Below are positions 16,324 through 25,334 of a DNA stretch of 64,000 nt, piece after piece. The stretch covers positions 1-64,000 of the forward strand of contig WGNJ01000005.1 of the NCBI GenBank assembly GCA_016124635.1, in the 5' to 3' direction. Within the stretch, counting starts at the first letter, position 1. Every line of letters starts with the position of its first letter. The position numbers and the translations under genes are program-made. This stretch comes from Alphaproteobacteria bacterium (GTDB taxonomy: Bacteria; Pseudomonadota; Alphaproteobacteria; Micropepsales; Micropepsaceae). Below the pieces are notes generated by a model. The model saw nothing but the letters and a program-made list of their open reading frames with translations. It did not search any database and was not told the DNA's origin.

Positions 16324-17697
16324 CTAGGCGGCGTCGGCGACGACGCGATTGCGGCCGTCGCGTTTGGCGCGATAGAGCGCCTGGTCCGCGCGGCGAAGCA
16401 GGGCCTCGGCGGTATCCGCCGCCCCTTCGCTCGCCGTCACGCCGATCGAAATCGTAACGGCGATCTGGCCGGGCGGGACCGAAATGTTGAACGGAATATC
16501 GGCAACCGACTGACGTAGACGCTCGGCCACCATATAGGCGAACGTCATGTCGGTATCCGGCATGACGACAACGAACTCTTCGCCGCCGTAGCGGCAAGCG
16601 AGATCGATGCCCCGGACATTGTGCGATACGCGATTTGCGAATTCACGCAGCACGTCGTCACCCACGTCGTGACCGTAGGTGTCGTTGATCTTCTTGAAGA
16701 AATCGATGTCGAGGATCAGGAACGACACCGGCTTGCCGGTCGAACCGGCATTTGAAATCAGCGTGTTCAGATGGCGCGACATGTACCGGCGATTGAAGAG
16801 GCCGGTCAGCTGGTCGGTGATCGCCATCTCCAGGCTGAGCTGCAGCGAATGGCGCAGGCGATCGGCGTAGCGTTTGCGGCGCAGCTGCGTGCGGACGCGC
16901 GCCACCAGCTCGCTGCGCTCCACGGGACGCATCAGATAGTCGTTCACGCCGATATCGAGTGCGCGCACCAGGCGCTTCATATCGCCTTCATCGACGATGA
17001 CGAGCAGCGGCGTTTGGCGCGTGGCATCGAGGCTGCGCAGCGTGGCACAGAACCGCAGGCCGTCCTGGCGGTCGAGCGAAAGGCTCGGGATGACGAGATC
17101 GTAGTCGCCGCCTTTGGCCCGGACCAACGCCTCGTTCACATCGCCCACGACTTCGACGTCGTGATCGCGCGACAGCGTCTCCGCAATGCGCAGCGCGCTT
17201 TGTTCGCGATCCTCGACGACCAAAATGCGACCGCGACCCGGGTTCTCGATGAACGCGTTCTCGTTCTCCTCGGCAAGGCCCATGCTCTCGCCGGTCGCCT
17301 GGCGCAAACGCAGCTCGTCGACCATCGTTTTCAGACGGACAAGGCTGCGAACACGCGCGAACAGCGCGACGTCGTTCACCGGCTTGGTCAGGAAGTCGTC
17401 GGCACCGGACTCGAGCCCCTGAACGCGATCGGAGACTTGATCGAGCGCCGTGACCATGATGACCGGCAGATGTGCCGTCGCCGGATTTTGCTTGATGCGC
17501 TGGCAGACTTCGAAGCCGTCCATGCCGGGCATCATGACGTCGAGAAGAATGATATCCGGCTTCTCTTCTTCGACCTTGCGCAGTGCCTCGGGGCCCGAAC
17601 CCGCCGTCACAACGTCGAAATACTCGGCGCCGAGTTTGGCTTCGAGAAGCTTGACGTTGGCTGGGATGTCGTCGACGACGAGAACGCGCGCTGTCAT
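16324..17697 (-). CDS. pleD: PleD diguanylate cyclase response regulator
   Basis: A 457-residue protein with the PleD layout: a first receiver domain (about 3-120; phosphoacceptor Asp in IILLDVMMPGMDG), a second receiver-like adaptor (about 155-275) and a GGDEF domain (about 290-455). The active-site loop is GGEEF, and an RGID sequence five residues before it is an intact inhibitory I-site (RxxD). It makes cyclic di-GMP, and in Caulobacter its phosphorylated form acts at the stalked pole during development. It lies 7 bases after divK on the same strand, the conserved alphaproteobacterial order. Confidence 0.95.
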   Translation of the reverse strand: MTARVLVVDDIPANVKLLEAKLGAEYFDVVTAGSGPEALRKVEEEKPDIILLDVMMPGMDGFEVCQRIKQNPATAHLPVIMVTALDQVSDRVQGLESGADDFLTKPVNDVALFARVRSLVRLKTMVDELRLRQATGESMGLAEENENAFIENPGRGRILVVEDREQSALRIAETLSRDHDVEVVGDVNEALVRAKGGDYDLVIPSLSLDRQDGLRFCATLRSLDATRQTPLLVIVDEGDMKRLVRALDIGVNDYLMRPVERSELVARVRTQLRRKRYADRLRHSLQLSLEMAITDQLTGLFNRRYMSRHLNTLISNAGSTGKPVSFLILDIDFFKKINDTYGHDVGDDVLREFANRVSHNVRGIDLACRYGGEEFVVVMPDTDMTFAYMVAERLRQSVADIPFNISVPPGQIAVTISIGVTASEGAADTAEALLRRADQALYRAKRDGRNRVVADAA

Positions 17698-17704
17698 TGG
17701 AGAC

Positions 17705-18112
17705 TCAAGACAAGAAGCGGCGAACGGTCTCGAGGAAATTCACGACCGAAATGGGTTTCGAGATATAGGCTTCACATCCGCCTTCGCGGATCTTTTCCTC
17801 ATCGCCCTTCATCGCGAACGCCGTAACGGCGATGACGGGAATCGACTTCAGCGTGTCGTCTTCCTTGAGCCACTTCGTGACTTCGAGACCGCTGACTTCG
17901 GGCAGCTGGATGTCCATCAGGATGAGATCGGGACGATGCTTGCGCGCGAGGTCGAGCGCCTCGAGGCCGTCGCGCGTTTGGATCGTCTTGTAGCCGTGCG
18001 CGTCCAAGAGATCGTGGAAGAGCTTCATATTGAGCTCGTTGTCCTCCACGATGAGGACGGTTTTCGTCGTCGCCTTCGCGTCCATCTTCGTTTCCGTGGC
18101 CAGCGTCGTCAT
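17705..18112 (-). CDS. divK: DivK single-domain response regulator
   Basis: A 135-residue single receiver domain with a short N-terminal extension. [10 protein letters not shown] supplies the acidic pocket, [10 protein letters not shown] the phosphoacceptor Asp, AVTAF the conserved Thr and SKPI the Lys. The [12 protein letters not shown] segment is strongly DivK-like. DivK relays signals from the PleC and DivJ kinases to DivL and CckA, controlling CtrA. It is the promoter-proximal gene of the divK-pleD pair. Confidence 0.95.
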   Translation of the reverse strand: MTTLATETKMDAKATTKTVLIVEDNELNMKLFHDLLDAHGYKTIQTRDGLEALDLARKHRPDLILMDIQLPEVSGLEVTKWLKEDDTLKSIPVIAVTAFAMKGDEEKIREGGCEAYISKPISVVNFLETVRRFLS

Positions 18113-18275
18113 GGGCGGAAATTCTCTCGTCGATTCGGTTGCCGATGAGCGCGCGGAATCGCCCCGTTGTCGTGCACTACTTCAACCGAATATCGTTAAA
18201 TAATCCTTTGCCCAAGTGACGACTTTGTGGCCTCAATTGCCTGCTTCGCCGCCCGAATTTATTTGAGATTCCAAC

Positions 18276-18551
18276 ATGAAACGACAGCAAGCTGAGCAAA
18301 TTGCTGAACGCGCTTTAACTTTTCTCGCCAACCGCCCGCCAGTCCTTCAGCAATTCTTAACTGCGTCCGGACTTGACGCAAGCGAACTCATCGCCAGAGC
18401 TGACGACGCCGACATCCGCAGCGCTGTCCTAGGCTTCGTCGCCGGCGACGAATCACTTGCCAAAGAATTCTCCGAGGAGACAGACCTGAAGCCAGGCCAG
18501 TTGCTGCAGATTTGTGCGGTTTTGGACCCGCACGGCTCCACGTCATGGTAG
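18276..18551 (+). CDS. DUF3572 family protein
   Basis: A 91-residue helical protein that fits DUF3572: AERALTFLANRPPVLQQFLTASGLDASELI near the start and LGFVAGDESLAKEF further on. Genes of this family commonly sit divergent from divK in alphaproteobacteria, as here. The function is unknown. The last seven bases overlap the next gene, so the two are likely co-transcribed. Confidence 0.85.
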   Translation: MKRQQAEQIAERALTFLANRPPVLQQFLTASGLDASELIARADDADIRSAVLGFVAGDESLAKEFSEETDLKPGQLLQICAVLDPHGSTSW

Positions 18552-19174
18552 TCGCCAGCCTGGAACTCAAGCCCGACCGGCCGCTGGTGATCTGCGACGC
18601 AGACGAAGTATTGGTGCAATTCCTGGTCGGTCTCGAGCGCTTCCTGCTGCGGAACAACCGTAAGCTGGTGCTCAAGTCGTTCGCCATCCATGGAAACGTG
18701 GTCGACGCAGCTACCGGCGAAACGATCACGCACGACGAGGTCACGCGCCTCCTCAAGGACTTCTTCCAGCATGACACGCATCAGCTTGATCCCGTGCCCG
18801 GCGCGGCCGACGCACTCAATGCCTTGCGCGCGCAAGCTCAAATCATCGTCCTCTCGAACCTCCCGGAGACCGCCCGAGAGATACGGCGTGCTCACCTCGC
18901 TTCTCATGGAATGGACTACCCCGTCATCGCTGGCAGCGGTCCGAAAGGCCCGATCGTTCGCGACATCGTGCAGGCAATCAAAGCGCCGGTTGTCTTTATC
19001 GACGACCTACCGCCGCATTTAACCTCCGTCGCCCAGGCAACGCCGCATGTTCATCGCCTTCATTTCGTGGCGGATCGGCGCTTGGCGCGAATGATCGAGC
19101 CCGCCCAGGACGCGCATCGGCGCATCGACGACTGGCCCAGCGCTCGCACTTGGATCGAATCCGTGATCTCGTAG
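18545..19174 (+). CDS. HAD-superfamily hydrolase
   Basis: A 209-residue HAD protein. Motif I is ICDADEV (nucleophile Asp and second Asp near residues 14-16), motif II is IVLSNLP, a conserved Lys lies in GPKGPIV, and motif IV is FIDDLPPH. It is therefore a phosphatase-type HAD enzyme with a short helical cap. The ATG at 18545 overlaps the DUF3572 gene, and this shorter start places motif I at the expected distance. The substrate is unknown. The next gene, a ROK sugar kinase, starts 5 bases later. Confidence 0.78.
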   Translation: MVVASLELKPDRPLVICDADEVLVQFLVGLERFLLRNNRKLVLKSFAIHGNVVDAATGETITHDEVTRLLKDFFQHDTHQLDPVPGAADALNALRAQAQIIVLSNLPETAREIRRAHLASHGMDYPVIAGSGPKGPIVRDIVQAIKAPVVFIDDLPPHLTSVAQATPHVHRLHFVADRRLARMIEPAQDAHRRIDDWPSARTWIESVIS

Positions 19175-19178
19175 CCCC

Positions 19179-20084
19179 ATGCGCATCGGCGTTGACCTCG
19201 GGGGCACCAAGATCGAAATCGCCGCGCTCGACGCCCACGGTCAGGTCGTGCTGCGCGAGCGCTTCCCAAGTCTGCCCGCCGACTACCCGGGCACGGTCTC
19301 AGCGGTCCGCGACGGCGTCTTGAAGGCCGAAGCCGAAATCGGTGTTCGCTGCAGCGTCGGCCTCGGTATTCCGGGCACGGTCTCTCCGGCAACCGGCGTC
19401 GTAAAGAACGCGAATTCGACTTGGCTCAACGGCAAGCCGTTCGACGTCGATATGGCGGAAGCGCTGCAGCGTCCCGTGCGCGTCGCAAACGATGCAAATT
19501 GCTTCGCGCTCTCGGAAGCCGTCGACGGCGCGGGCAACGGCAAACGTGTGGTCTTCGGCGTCATCCTAGGAACCGGCGTCGGCGGAGGTATCGCTGTCGA
19601 TGCCCGCATTCTCATGGGCCCGAATGCCATCGCCGGCGAATGGGGCCACAATCCCCTGCCCTGGCCCGATCCGGATGAGATCCCAGGCCGGGCATGCTTT
19701 TGCGGCAAGCACGGTTGCATCGAAACCTGGTTGAGCGGACCGGGGCTTTCGTCCGAGTTCGCTGCGGCCTCCGGCCGTCGCCTCACGGGAGCGGAAGTCG
19801 CCGCCCTCGCACAGCAAGGTGATGCTGACGCGAACGCGCTGCTCATGCGCTATGAAGAGCGCCTGGCAAAAGCGCTCGCGCATCTCGTCAACGTCCTTGA
19901 TCCCGACGTCATTGTCCTTGGCGGCGGCCTATCGAACATGGATCGCCTTTACAAAAACGTCGCGCCAAAGCTCGCGCGGTATGCGTTTTCCGACACCGTC
20001 GAGACGCCGATCGTGCGCAATCGCTGGGGCGACTCGAGCGGCGTTCGCGGCGCGGCCTGGTTGTGGCCGGAGCCGACGGCATGA
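19179..20084 (+). CDS. ROK-family sugar kinase (fructokinase-like)
   Basis: A 301-residue ROK protein. It has the N-terminal phosphate-binding DLGGTKIEIAAL, a catalytic Asp in VANDANCFALSEA, GTGVGGGI, the sugar-binding AGEWGHNPLPWP and the ROK zinc-finger CFCGKHGCIETWLSG. The NPLPWP segment favours fructokinase/Mak-type or N-acetylglucosamine kinase members that phosphorylate hexoses. Its stop overlaps the dinB start. Which hexose is used cannot be told from sequence. Confidence 0.88.
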   Translation: MRIGVDLGGTKIEIAALDAHGQVVLRERFPSLPADYPGTVSAVRDGVLKAEAEIGVRCSVGLGIPGTVSPATGVVKNANSTWLNGKPFDVDMAEALQRPVRVANDANCFALSEAVDGAGNGKRVVFGVILGTGVGGGIAVDARILMGPNAIAGEWGHNPLPWPDPDEIPGRACFCGKHGCIETWLSGPGLSSEFAAASGRRLTGAEVAALAQQGDADANALLMRYEERLAKALAHLVNVLDPDVIVLGGGLSNMDRLYKNVAPKLARYAFSDTVETPIVRNRWGDSSGVRGAAWLWPEPTA

Positions 20085-21337
20085 CGACGCTCTGCCGCGA
20101 TTGCTTTTCCTTGGGCGACGCGGACGACGTAGCGCGCTGCAAGGCGTGCAATAGCCCGCGGCTGGTTCACCACCGGGAACTCGGCACTCTCTCCATTTCA
20201 CATATCGATTGCGACGCGTTCTACGCCACGGTTGAGAAACGTGACCATCCGGAGCTCGCCGACAAGCCACTGATCGTGGGCGGCGGCAAACGCGGCGTCG
20301 TAACCACCGCCTGCTACATCGCCCGTACCTACGGCATCAAATCAGCCATGCCGATGTTCAAGGCGTTGAAGGCCTGCCCGCACGCGACCGTCCTCCATCC
20401 CGACATGCAGAAATACGCCCGCGTCAGCCGCGAAGTGAAGCAGCTGATGCTGGAAACGACGCCGCTGGTCGAACCTCTGTCTCTCGACGAAGCCTTCCTC
20501 GATCTCACCGGTACCGAGCGCCTGCACAAGATGAAGCCGGCACAGACGCTGGCGCGCCTCGCGCGGCGGATCGAGCGGGAGATCGGCATTACGATCTCCG
20601 TCGGCCTCAGCTTCAACAAGTTCCTAGCCAAGGTCGCATCGGAGATCGACAAACCACGTGGCTTCGCCGTTGTCGGCCGCGCCGATGCGATGGACTTCCT
20701 AAGTCCACGTCCGGTGACGGTTCTGCCGGGTGTCGGCAAAGTCTTTGCGGCCTCGCTTGCTCGCGAGGGGATCGTCACCATCGCCGATATCCGAAAGCAG
20801 AATCCCAAAACCTTCGCGGCCCGCTTCGGCGCTCCGGGATTGTGGCTGTGGAACCTGGCGCACGCCGAAGATACGCGCGAGATCAAAGCCTCGCGCGAAG
20901 CCAAAGGCATGTCCGCCGAGACAACGTTCGAAAGCGATCTCTCGACGGAGGCCGAGCTGAGCCGCATCCTTTGGAGCCTATGCGAAAAAGTGTCGGCACG
21001 AGCCAAAGCGGCCGACATCGGCGGCCGCACGGTTCAGCTCAAGCTCAAGACAGCGAACTTCAAGACGGTTACCAGGCGACAGGCCCTTCACCCGCCGACC
21101 CAGCTTGCCCATCGCATCTTCGACGCAGGCCTCGCACTTCTCCAACCGGAGCTCAACGGTCCGCGCTACCGCCTGATCGGCATCGGTCTCGCCGATCTGG
21201 TCGCCGCCGAGCGTTGTGACGAGGCCGATATGTTCGACAAGAAAGGCGCACGTGAGGACGCGGCTGAGCGCGCGATGGACACATTGCGCGAAAAATTCGG
21301 CAAAGGCGCTATCCGCAAAGGACGTGCGCTGAGCTAG
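20081..21337 (+). CDS. dinB: DNA polymerase IV with N-terminal zinc finger
   Basis: A 418-residue Y-family polymerase. A small zinc finger (Cys5, Cys8, Cys20, Cys23: CRDC and CKAC) precedes the catalytic core, an extension seen in many alphaproteobacterial DinB proteins. The palm starts HIDCDAFYATVEKRDHPEL and continues with SLDEAFLDLTG, giving the catalytic Asp and Glu residues. The helix-hairpin-helix region contains LPGVGKVF, and the little finger lies at about 270-390. It performs translesion synthesis. It is co-translated with the ROK kinase gene and overlaps the convergent methyltransferase gene by 4 bases. Confidence 0.95.
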   Translation: MTTLCRDCFSLGDADDVARCKACNSPRLVHHRELGTLSISHIDCDAFYATVEKRDHPELADKPLIVGGGKRGVVTTACYIARTYGIKSAMPMFKALKACPHATVLHPDMQKYARVSREVKQLMLETTPLVEPLSLDEAFLDLTGTERLHKMKPAQTLARLARRIEREIGITISVGLSFNKFLAKVASEIDKPRGFAVVGRADAMDFLSPRPVTVLPGVGKVFAASLAREGIVTIADIRKQNPKTFAARFGAPGLWLWNLAHAEDTREIKASREAKGMSAETTFESDLSTEAELSRILWSLCEKVSARAKAADIGGRTVQLKLKTANFKTVTRRQALHPPTQLAHRIFDAGLALLQPELNGPRYRLIGIGLADLVAAERCDEADMFDKKGAREDAAERAMDTLREKFGKGAIRKGRALS

Positions 21338-22080
21338 CGTTCCCTTGGCCGCGCGAGCGTAATGATCTCCGGCGACGCAGCGCTCACGGGACTGCGATCC
21401 CAATCACCGAACTGCGCCTCGATCGCAAAGCCCGCACCGTCGAGGAAAACAGCCAACTCGTTACGTCCGAGAAAGCGCAATGTGCTGTGACTAATCTGCG
21501 CGCTCGCCCACCGTGGGCTCGTGAACGTATGCGAAAAGCTGACGACGCGCCCGTCGAATGGCTCGTCGACGCTGGTGCTCATGCGTACGAGCACGCCGGC
21601 GTCATCGGTGATCTCTCTGGAGTAACCACGCGCCCAGTGTTCCCACGCGCGCGCTAACGGATTGCGGGTCTCGAAAGCGAAACAGCCGTCCTCGGTCAGC
21701 GCCGCTCGAATGGCGGCAAGTGTATCGCGAATGTCATCGTCCCCGACGAGGACCTGAAACGCGTGCCCTGTCATAACAATGAGATCGAACGCACGGGCGA
21801 AAGAAACCGACCGGAGATCGCCCTCGACCCACTCGATGTCCGGCCGTCGACGCGCTTGCTCGATCATCCCCCTCGCCGGATCGAGGCCCACCAACCGCCC
21901 CTTGTGACCCGCATCACGAGCCATATGCAGCATGGCCCCGGTGCCGCAGCCGACATCGAGGACAGCGCGAGCCGGCGCGATCATCGGCAGATAGAACGCG
22001 AAATCATCGCGCGCGCCCGGCGGATTGAAGAGGTCATAGAGCGCGGCCAGTTCAACGTCCGAAAACAGGCGATCCGGCAT
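21334..22080 (-). CDS. SAM-dependent class I methyltransferase
   Basis: A 248-residue protein with the class I methyltransferase fold. Motif I is VLDVGCGTGAMLHMA (about 41-55), motif II is LVGLDPA, and WVEGDLRS and FDLIVMTGHAFQVL follow. The opening MPDRLFSDVELAALYDLFNPPGARDD is common in the UbiE/YcgJ-like small-molecule group. The substrate is unknown. The start ATG overlaps the stop of the agmatine deiminase gene, so the two are co-translated. Confidence 0.82.
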   Translation of the reverse strand: MPDRLFSDVELAALYDLFNPPGARDDFAFYLPMIAPARAVLDVGCGTGAMLHMARDAGHKGRLVGLDPARGMIEQARRRPDIEWVEGDLRSVSFARAFDLIVMTGHAFQVLVGDDDIRDTLAAIRAALTEDGCFAFETRNPLARAWEHWARGYSREITDDAGVLVRMSTSVDEPFDGRVVSFSHTFTSPRWASAQISHSTLRFLGRNELAVFLDGAGFAIEAQFGDWDRSPVSAASPEIITLARPRER

Positions 22081-23153
22081 CAGCGCCAACCGCGAGGCGG
22101 CGACGCGATCCGGCCCGCAGGTTGCTGTTGAGTGATGCAGTGAATGCCGCCGCCACCTTGCACAATGTCATCGGCCGCCAACTGCACGATGCGCCGATCC
22201 GGAAAGACCTTCGACATGATCATCGCGGCATCCGCATCGGCCGGATCGTCGAACGAAGGCATCACGATGCCGTAGTTGGTATAATAGAAATTGATGTAGC
22301 TCATCTCGAGCCGGCGCCCGTCGTGACGCTCTTGCGGCGCCGGTTCGGGAAATTCGATCACCTCGAACGGCCGGCCGATCCCGTCGCGTGCGGCGTCCAG
22401 GCGCGCGCGATTGTCCTGCATCGCGCGCAGATTCTCACCCGACCGCGGCATGTGCAGCAGGATCCGGTTCGCACCGGCGAAACAGGCAATGTTATCGACA
22501 TGCCCATCCGTTTCATCGTCGGCGAGCCCTTCGCCGAGCCACACGACCTTGCGCACGCCGAGGTAAAGCGCCAACCGCTCCTCGATCTGCTGCTGCGTCA
22601 ACCCGGGATTGCGGTTCGGATTGAGCAGACACTGCTCCGTCGTCAGCAGGGTCCCTTGCCCATCCACGCAAACGGAGCCGCCCTCCAGCACCATGGGCCC
22701 CTCGTACATCCGCATGTCAAGCGCTTCCAGCACCCGCGCTCCGAATGCGGCGTCCCCATCGAAGCCGAGATATTTGTTCCCCCATGCATTGAAGCGCCAA
22801 TGGACTCCGGCGACTTCATCGGCCTCGTTGACGACGAACAAGGGGCCGATATCCCGCGCCCAAGAGTCGTCGAGCGGCGCCTCGAAAAAGTCGATGCCCT
22901 TGCCGCACGCAAGCTGCGCCTCTTCGCGGTCTTGAGGCCGCACCGCCATGGTGATCTTCTCGAAGCCGGAGATCGCGCGCGCCACCCGAGCAAACGCGAC
23001 ACGGGCGCGCAGCAAACCCTCGTGCGAGCCCCACGGCTCGAGCCGGCACGGCCATGCCATCCACGTGCGCGCATGCACCGACCACTCCGGCGGCATCGCG
23101 AAACCATCGCGCACCGGGCATGCATCGTCGGCGTCAAGACGTTTGAACGACAT
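22080..23153 (-). CDS. aguA: Agmatine deiminase / PPAD-type guanidino deiminase
   Basis: A 357-residue protein of the porphyromonas-type PAD family. It opens MPPEWSVHARTWMAWPC, then has DDSWARDIGP, FNAWGNKY, LEGGSVCVDGQGTLLTTEQCLLN, ETDGHVDNIACF and the catalytic Cys in GGGGIHCITQQQP. This matches agmatine deiminase, which converts agmatine to N-carbamoylputrescine. No N-carbamoylputrescine amidase gene lies nearby, so the exact substrate rests on similarity. ATG 23153 is chosen as the start; a longer frame exists upstream. A frame-matching histidine and aspartate set supports activity. Confidence 0.9.
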   Translation of the reverse strand: MSFKRLDADDACPVRDGFAMPPEWSVHARTWMAWPCRLEPWGSHEGLLRARVAFARVARAISGFEKITMAVRPQDREEAQLACGKGIDFFEAPLDDSWARDIGPLFVVNEADEVAGVHWRFNAWGNKYLGFDGDAAFGARVLEALDMRMYEGPMVLEGGSVCVDGQGTLLTTEQCLLNPNRNPGLTQQQIEERLALYLGVRKVVWLGEGLADDETDGHVDNIACFAGANRILLHMPRSGENLRAMQDNRARLDAARDGIGRPFEVIEFPEPAPQERHDGRRLEMSYINFYYTNYGIVMPSFDDPADADAAMIMSKVFPDRRIVQLAADDIVQGGGGIHCITQQQPAGRIASPPRGWR

Positions 23154-23238
23154 GTGATATGGTTGCGCGACCGCGGCCAATTTGCGAATTTGCTTGGCCC
23201 TTCTCGCACGACCTGAAGGCTTTTCAAAGGGAACAAAA

Positions 23239-23706
23239 ATGGCCGGACGCATCGACGCGAAGCTCAAAGACCTTGGCATCACCCTGCCGAAAGCTGCGGC
23301 CCCTGTGGCGAACTACGTGCCTTACGTCGTGAGCGGAAATCTGGTGTTCATTTCGGGCCAAGTCACCGTCGGCCCGAGCGGTCTCGAATACGTCGGCCAC
23401 GTCGGCAAAGACTTCACCGTCGAGCAAGGCCAAGCCGCGGCACGCCTTTGCGCCATGAACCTCGTGGCGCAACTGCGCGAGGCCTGCGGCGGCGATCTCG
23501 ATCGCGTGAAGCGCTGTGTGAAACTGACGGGCTTCGTCAACGCCGTGCCGGGGTTCGCCCACCATCCTGAAGTGATCAATGGCGCATCGGATTTCATGGT
23601 TCAGGTTTTCGGCGATGCCGGAAAGCACGCGCGCGCCGCGGTTGGCGCGGGTTCCTTACCACGCAACGTGGCAGTTGAAGTCGATGCGATCTTTGAGATC
23701 GCCTAA
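23239..23706 (+). CDS. RidA family protein
   Basis: A 155-residue protein of the YjgF/YER057c/UK114 group. LVFISGQVTVGPSGL, LVAQLREACGGDLDRVKRCVKLTGFVN and the conserved Arg/Glu end AAVGAGSLPRNVAVEVDAIFEI fit the larger 150-residue subgroup. True RidA has RxxVxVxxLP; here the loop is RAAVGAGSLP, so the Arg that stabilises the imine is in place. Family members hydrolyse reactive enamines, but this subgroup is less well characterised. It is followed by an acyltransferase gene 18 bases downstream. Confidence 0.85.
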   Translation: MAGRIDAKLKDLGITLPKAAAPVANYVPYVVSGNLVFISGQVTVGPSGLEYVGHVGKDFTVEQGQAAARLCAMNLVAQLREACGGDLDRVKRCVKLTGFVNAVPGFAHHPEVINGASDFMVQVFGDAGKHARAAVGAGSLPRNVAVEVDAIFEIA

Positions 23707-23724
23707 CACGAGTTCTGGCTCGCG

Positions 23725-24885
23725 ATGAAAGCCCAAGGTCCGCGAGCACGCCTTGTCGATCGCATTGCCGACGTTTCCGCCGCGGATTGGGATCTGCTCG
23801 CCAATCCGTCAGGTGAGGAATTCAACCCGTTCATCACGCACGCCTTTTTGAAGGCGCTCGAAGACAGTGACTCCGTCGGCACGGAAGCCGGTTGGCGGCC
23901 GGCACACGCGCTGCTCGAAGACGGCAAGAACATCGTTGCCGCCGCACCGATGTACGTGAAGTCCCACTCTTACGGCGAATATGTCTTCGACCACCATTGG
24001 GCTGACGCCTTTCACCGCGCCGGCGGCCGGTACTATCCGAAACTCCAGGTCGCCGTTCCGTTCACGCCGGCGACGGGCCGTCGTCTCCTCGTAGGACAAA
24101 ACAAAGACGCCCGTATTCCGCTGGCAACCGCACTCATGCAATTCGCCGAGCGCCTGCGCCTATCCTCGCTGCACATCACCTTCGCAGAGCGTGAGGAATA
24201 CAATGCGCTCGCACGCCTCGGTTTTCTGCAACGGACGGACCAGCAGTTCCATTGGCAGAACGAAGGCTACGCGACGTTTGTCGATTTCCTTGGCGCCCTA
24301 TCGTCGATCAAGCGCAAGAATCTGCGCCGGGAGCGCGCGGAGGCTCTGAGCGCCGACATCACCGTTGAATGGATCACGGGCAGCGACATCAAGGAGCGCC
24401 ACTGGGACGCCTTCTTCGATTTCTACATCGAGACGGGTTCGCGCAAGTGGGGCTCGCCGTATCTCACGCGCGAGTTCTTCAGCCTGGTCGGCGCCGCCAT
24501 GCCGGACCGCATTCTGCTTGTCATGGCCAAGCGCAATGGCAGGTACATCGCCGGCGCGCTGAACTTCATCGGTTCGCACGCGCTCTATGGCCGCAATTGG
24601 GGCGCCATCGAGCACCACCGATTCCTGCACTTCGAGCTTTGCTACTACCAAGCCATCGATTACGCGATCGCACACAAGCTGCCGCGTGTCGAAGCGGGCG
24701 CTCAAGGCGCGCATAAGCTTGCGCGCGGCTACATGCCGGTCGAAACTCATTCTTTACATTGGATCGCGCATGCCGGCCTGCGCTCCGCGGTCGAACGCTA
24801 TCTGCGCGAAGAACGCAGGGCCGTCGCCGAGGAGATTGAAGCCTTGAGCGAACACGGTCCTTTCCGCAACGAAGGAACCGACTGA
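23725..24885 (+). CDS. GNAT-like acyltransferase (COG3146 family)
   Basis: A 386-residue protein with two GNAT-like halves, matching the COG3146 (peptidogalycan biosynthesis-like, FemAB-like) group. Recognisable segments are NPFITHAFLKALEDS near residue 34, YGEYVFDHHWADAFHRAG near 87, YYPKLQVAVPFTPATGRRLL near 103, FHWQNEGYATFVDFLGALSSIKRKNLRRER near 175 and the C-terminal GAQGAHKLARGYMPVETHSLHWI. Members are predicted to transfer acyl or aminoacyl groups. The substrate is unknown. It lies in a co-directional run from the RidA gene to the HIT gene. Confidence 0.8.
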   Translation: MKAQGPRARLVDRIADVSAADWDLLANPSGEEFNPFITHAFLKALEDSDSVGTEAGWRPAHALLEDGKNIVAAAPMYVKSHSYGEYVFDHHWADAFHRAGGRYYPKLQVAVPFTPATGRRLLVGQNKDARIPLATALMQFAERLRLSSLHITFAEREEYNALARLGFLQRTDQQFHWQNEGYATFVDFLGALSSIKRKNLRRERAEALSADITVEWITGSDIKERHWDAFFDFYIETGSRKWGSPYLTREFFSLVGAAMPDRILLVMAKRNGRYIAGALNFIGSHALYGRNWGAIEHHRFLHFELCYYQAIDYAIAHKLPRVEAGAQGAHKLARGYMPVETHSLHWIAHAGLRSAVERYLREERRAVAEEIEALSEHGPFRNEGTD

Positions 24886-24903
24886 ACGTCGAAAGAGGAA
24901 GTG

Positions 24904-25323
24904 ATGGCCTACGACAGCAACAACATCTTCGCGAAGATCGTTCGCGGCGAAGCGCCCGCCTTCAAAGTCTACGAAGACGATCACACCATCGCCTTCATGG
25001 ACATCATGCCTCAAGTCGAAGGGCACGTGCTGGTGATCCCAAAGGAAGGCGGCGAGACGATCTTCGACATCTCCGACGATGCGGCGGCAGCGCTGGTCAA
25101 AACGACAAAGAAAGTTGCGGCCGCCGTGAAAAAGGTCGTCGACGCGCCGGGCGTCATGCTGGCGCAACTGAACGGATCCGCCGCCGGCCAAACGGTCTTC
25201 CACGTCCACTTCCATATCATCCCGCGCTCGGGCGGCATCGATCTCAAACTTCACGCGCGAGAGAAAGCGGATTTCGAACAACTGAAGGCGCTGGCCGCAA
25301 AAATCGCAGCAGCTATCGTATAA
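24904..25323 (+). CDS. HIT family protein (HINT-like)
   Basis: A 139-residue histidine-triad protein. It begins YDSNNIFAKIVRGEAPAFKVYEDD and has the triad HVHFHIIPR, in which the central His is the nucleophile. The family hydrolyses AMP-linked phosphoramidates. An AGAGGAAG ribosome-binding site supports ATG 24904, though an in-frame GTG lies one codon before. Adjacent genes are co-directional but unrelated in function. Confidence 0.93.
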   Translation: MAYDSNNIFAKIVRGEAPAFKVYEDDHTIAFMDIMPQVEGHVLVIPKEGGETIFDISDDAAAALVKTTKKVAAAVKKVVDAPGVMLAQLNGSAAGQTVFHVHFHIIPRSGGIDLKLHAREKADFEQLKALAAKIAAAIV

Positions 25324-25334
25324 AAGGGGAGGCA

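Noticed and set aside
22122..23216. Long forward frame antisense to aguA
   Set aside because: The agmatine deiminase with its catalytic Cys is unmistakable on the other strand; the forward frame has no family match.
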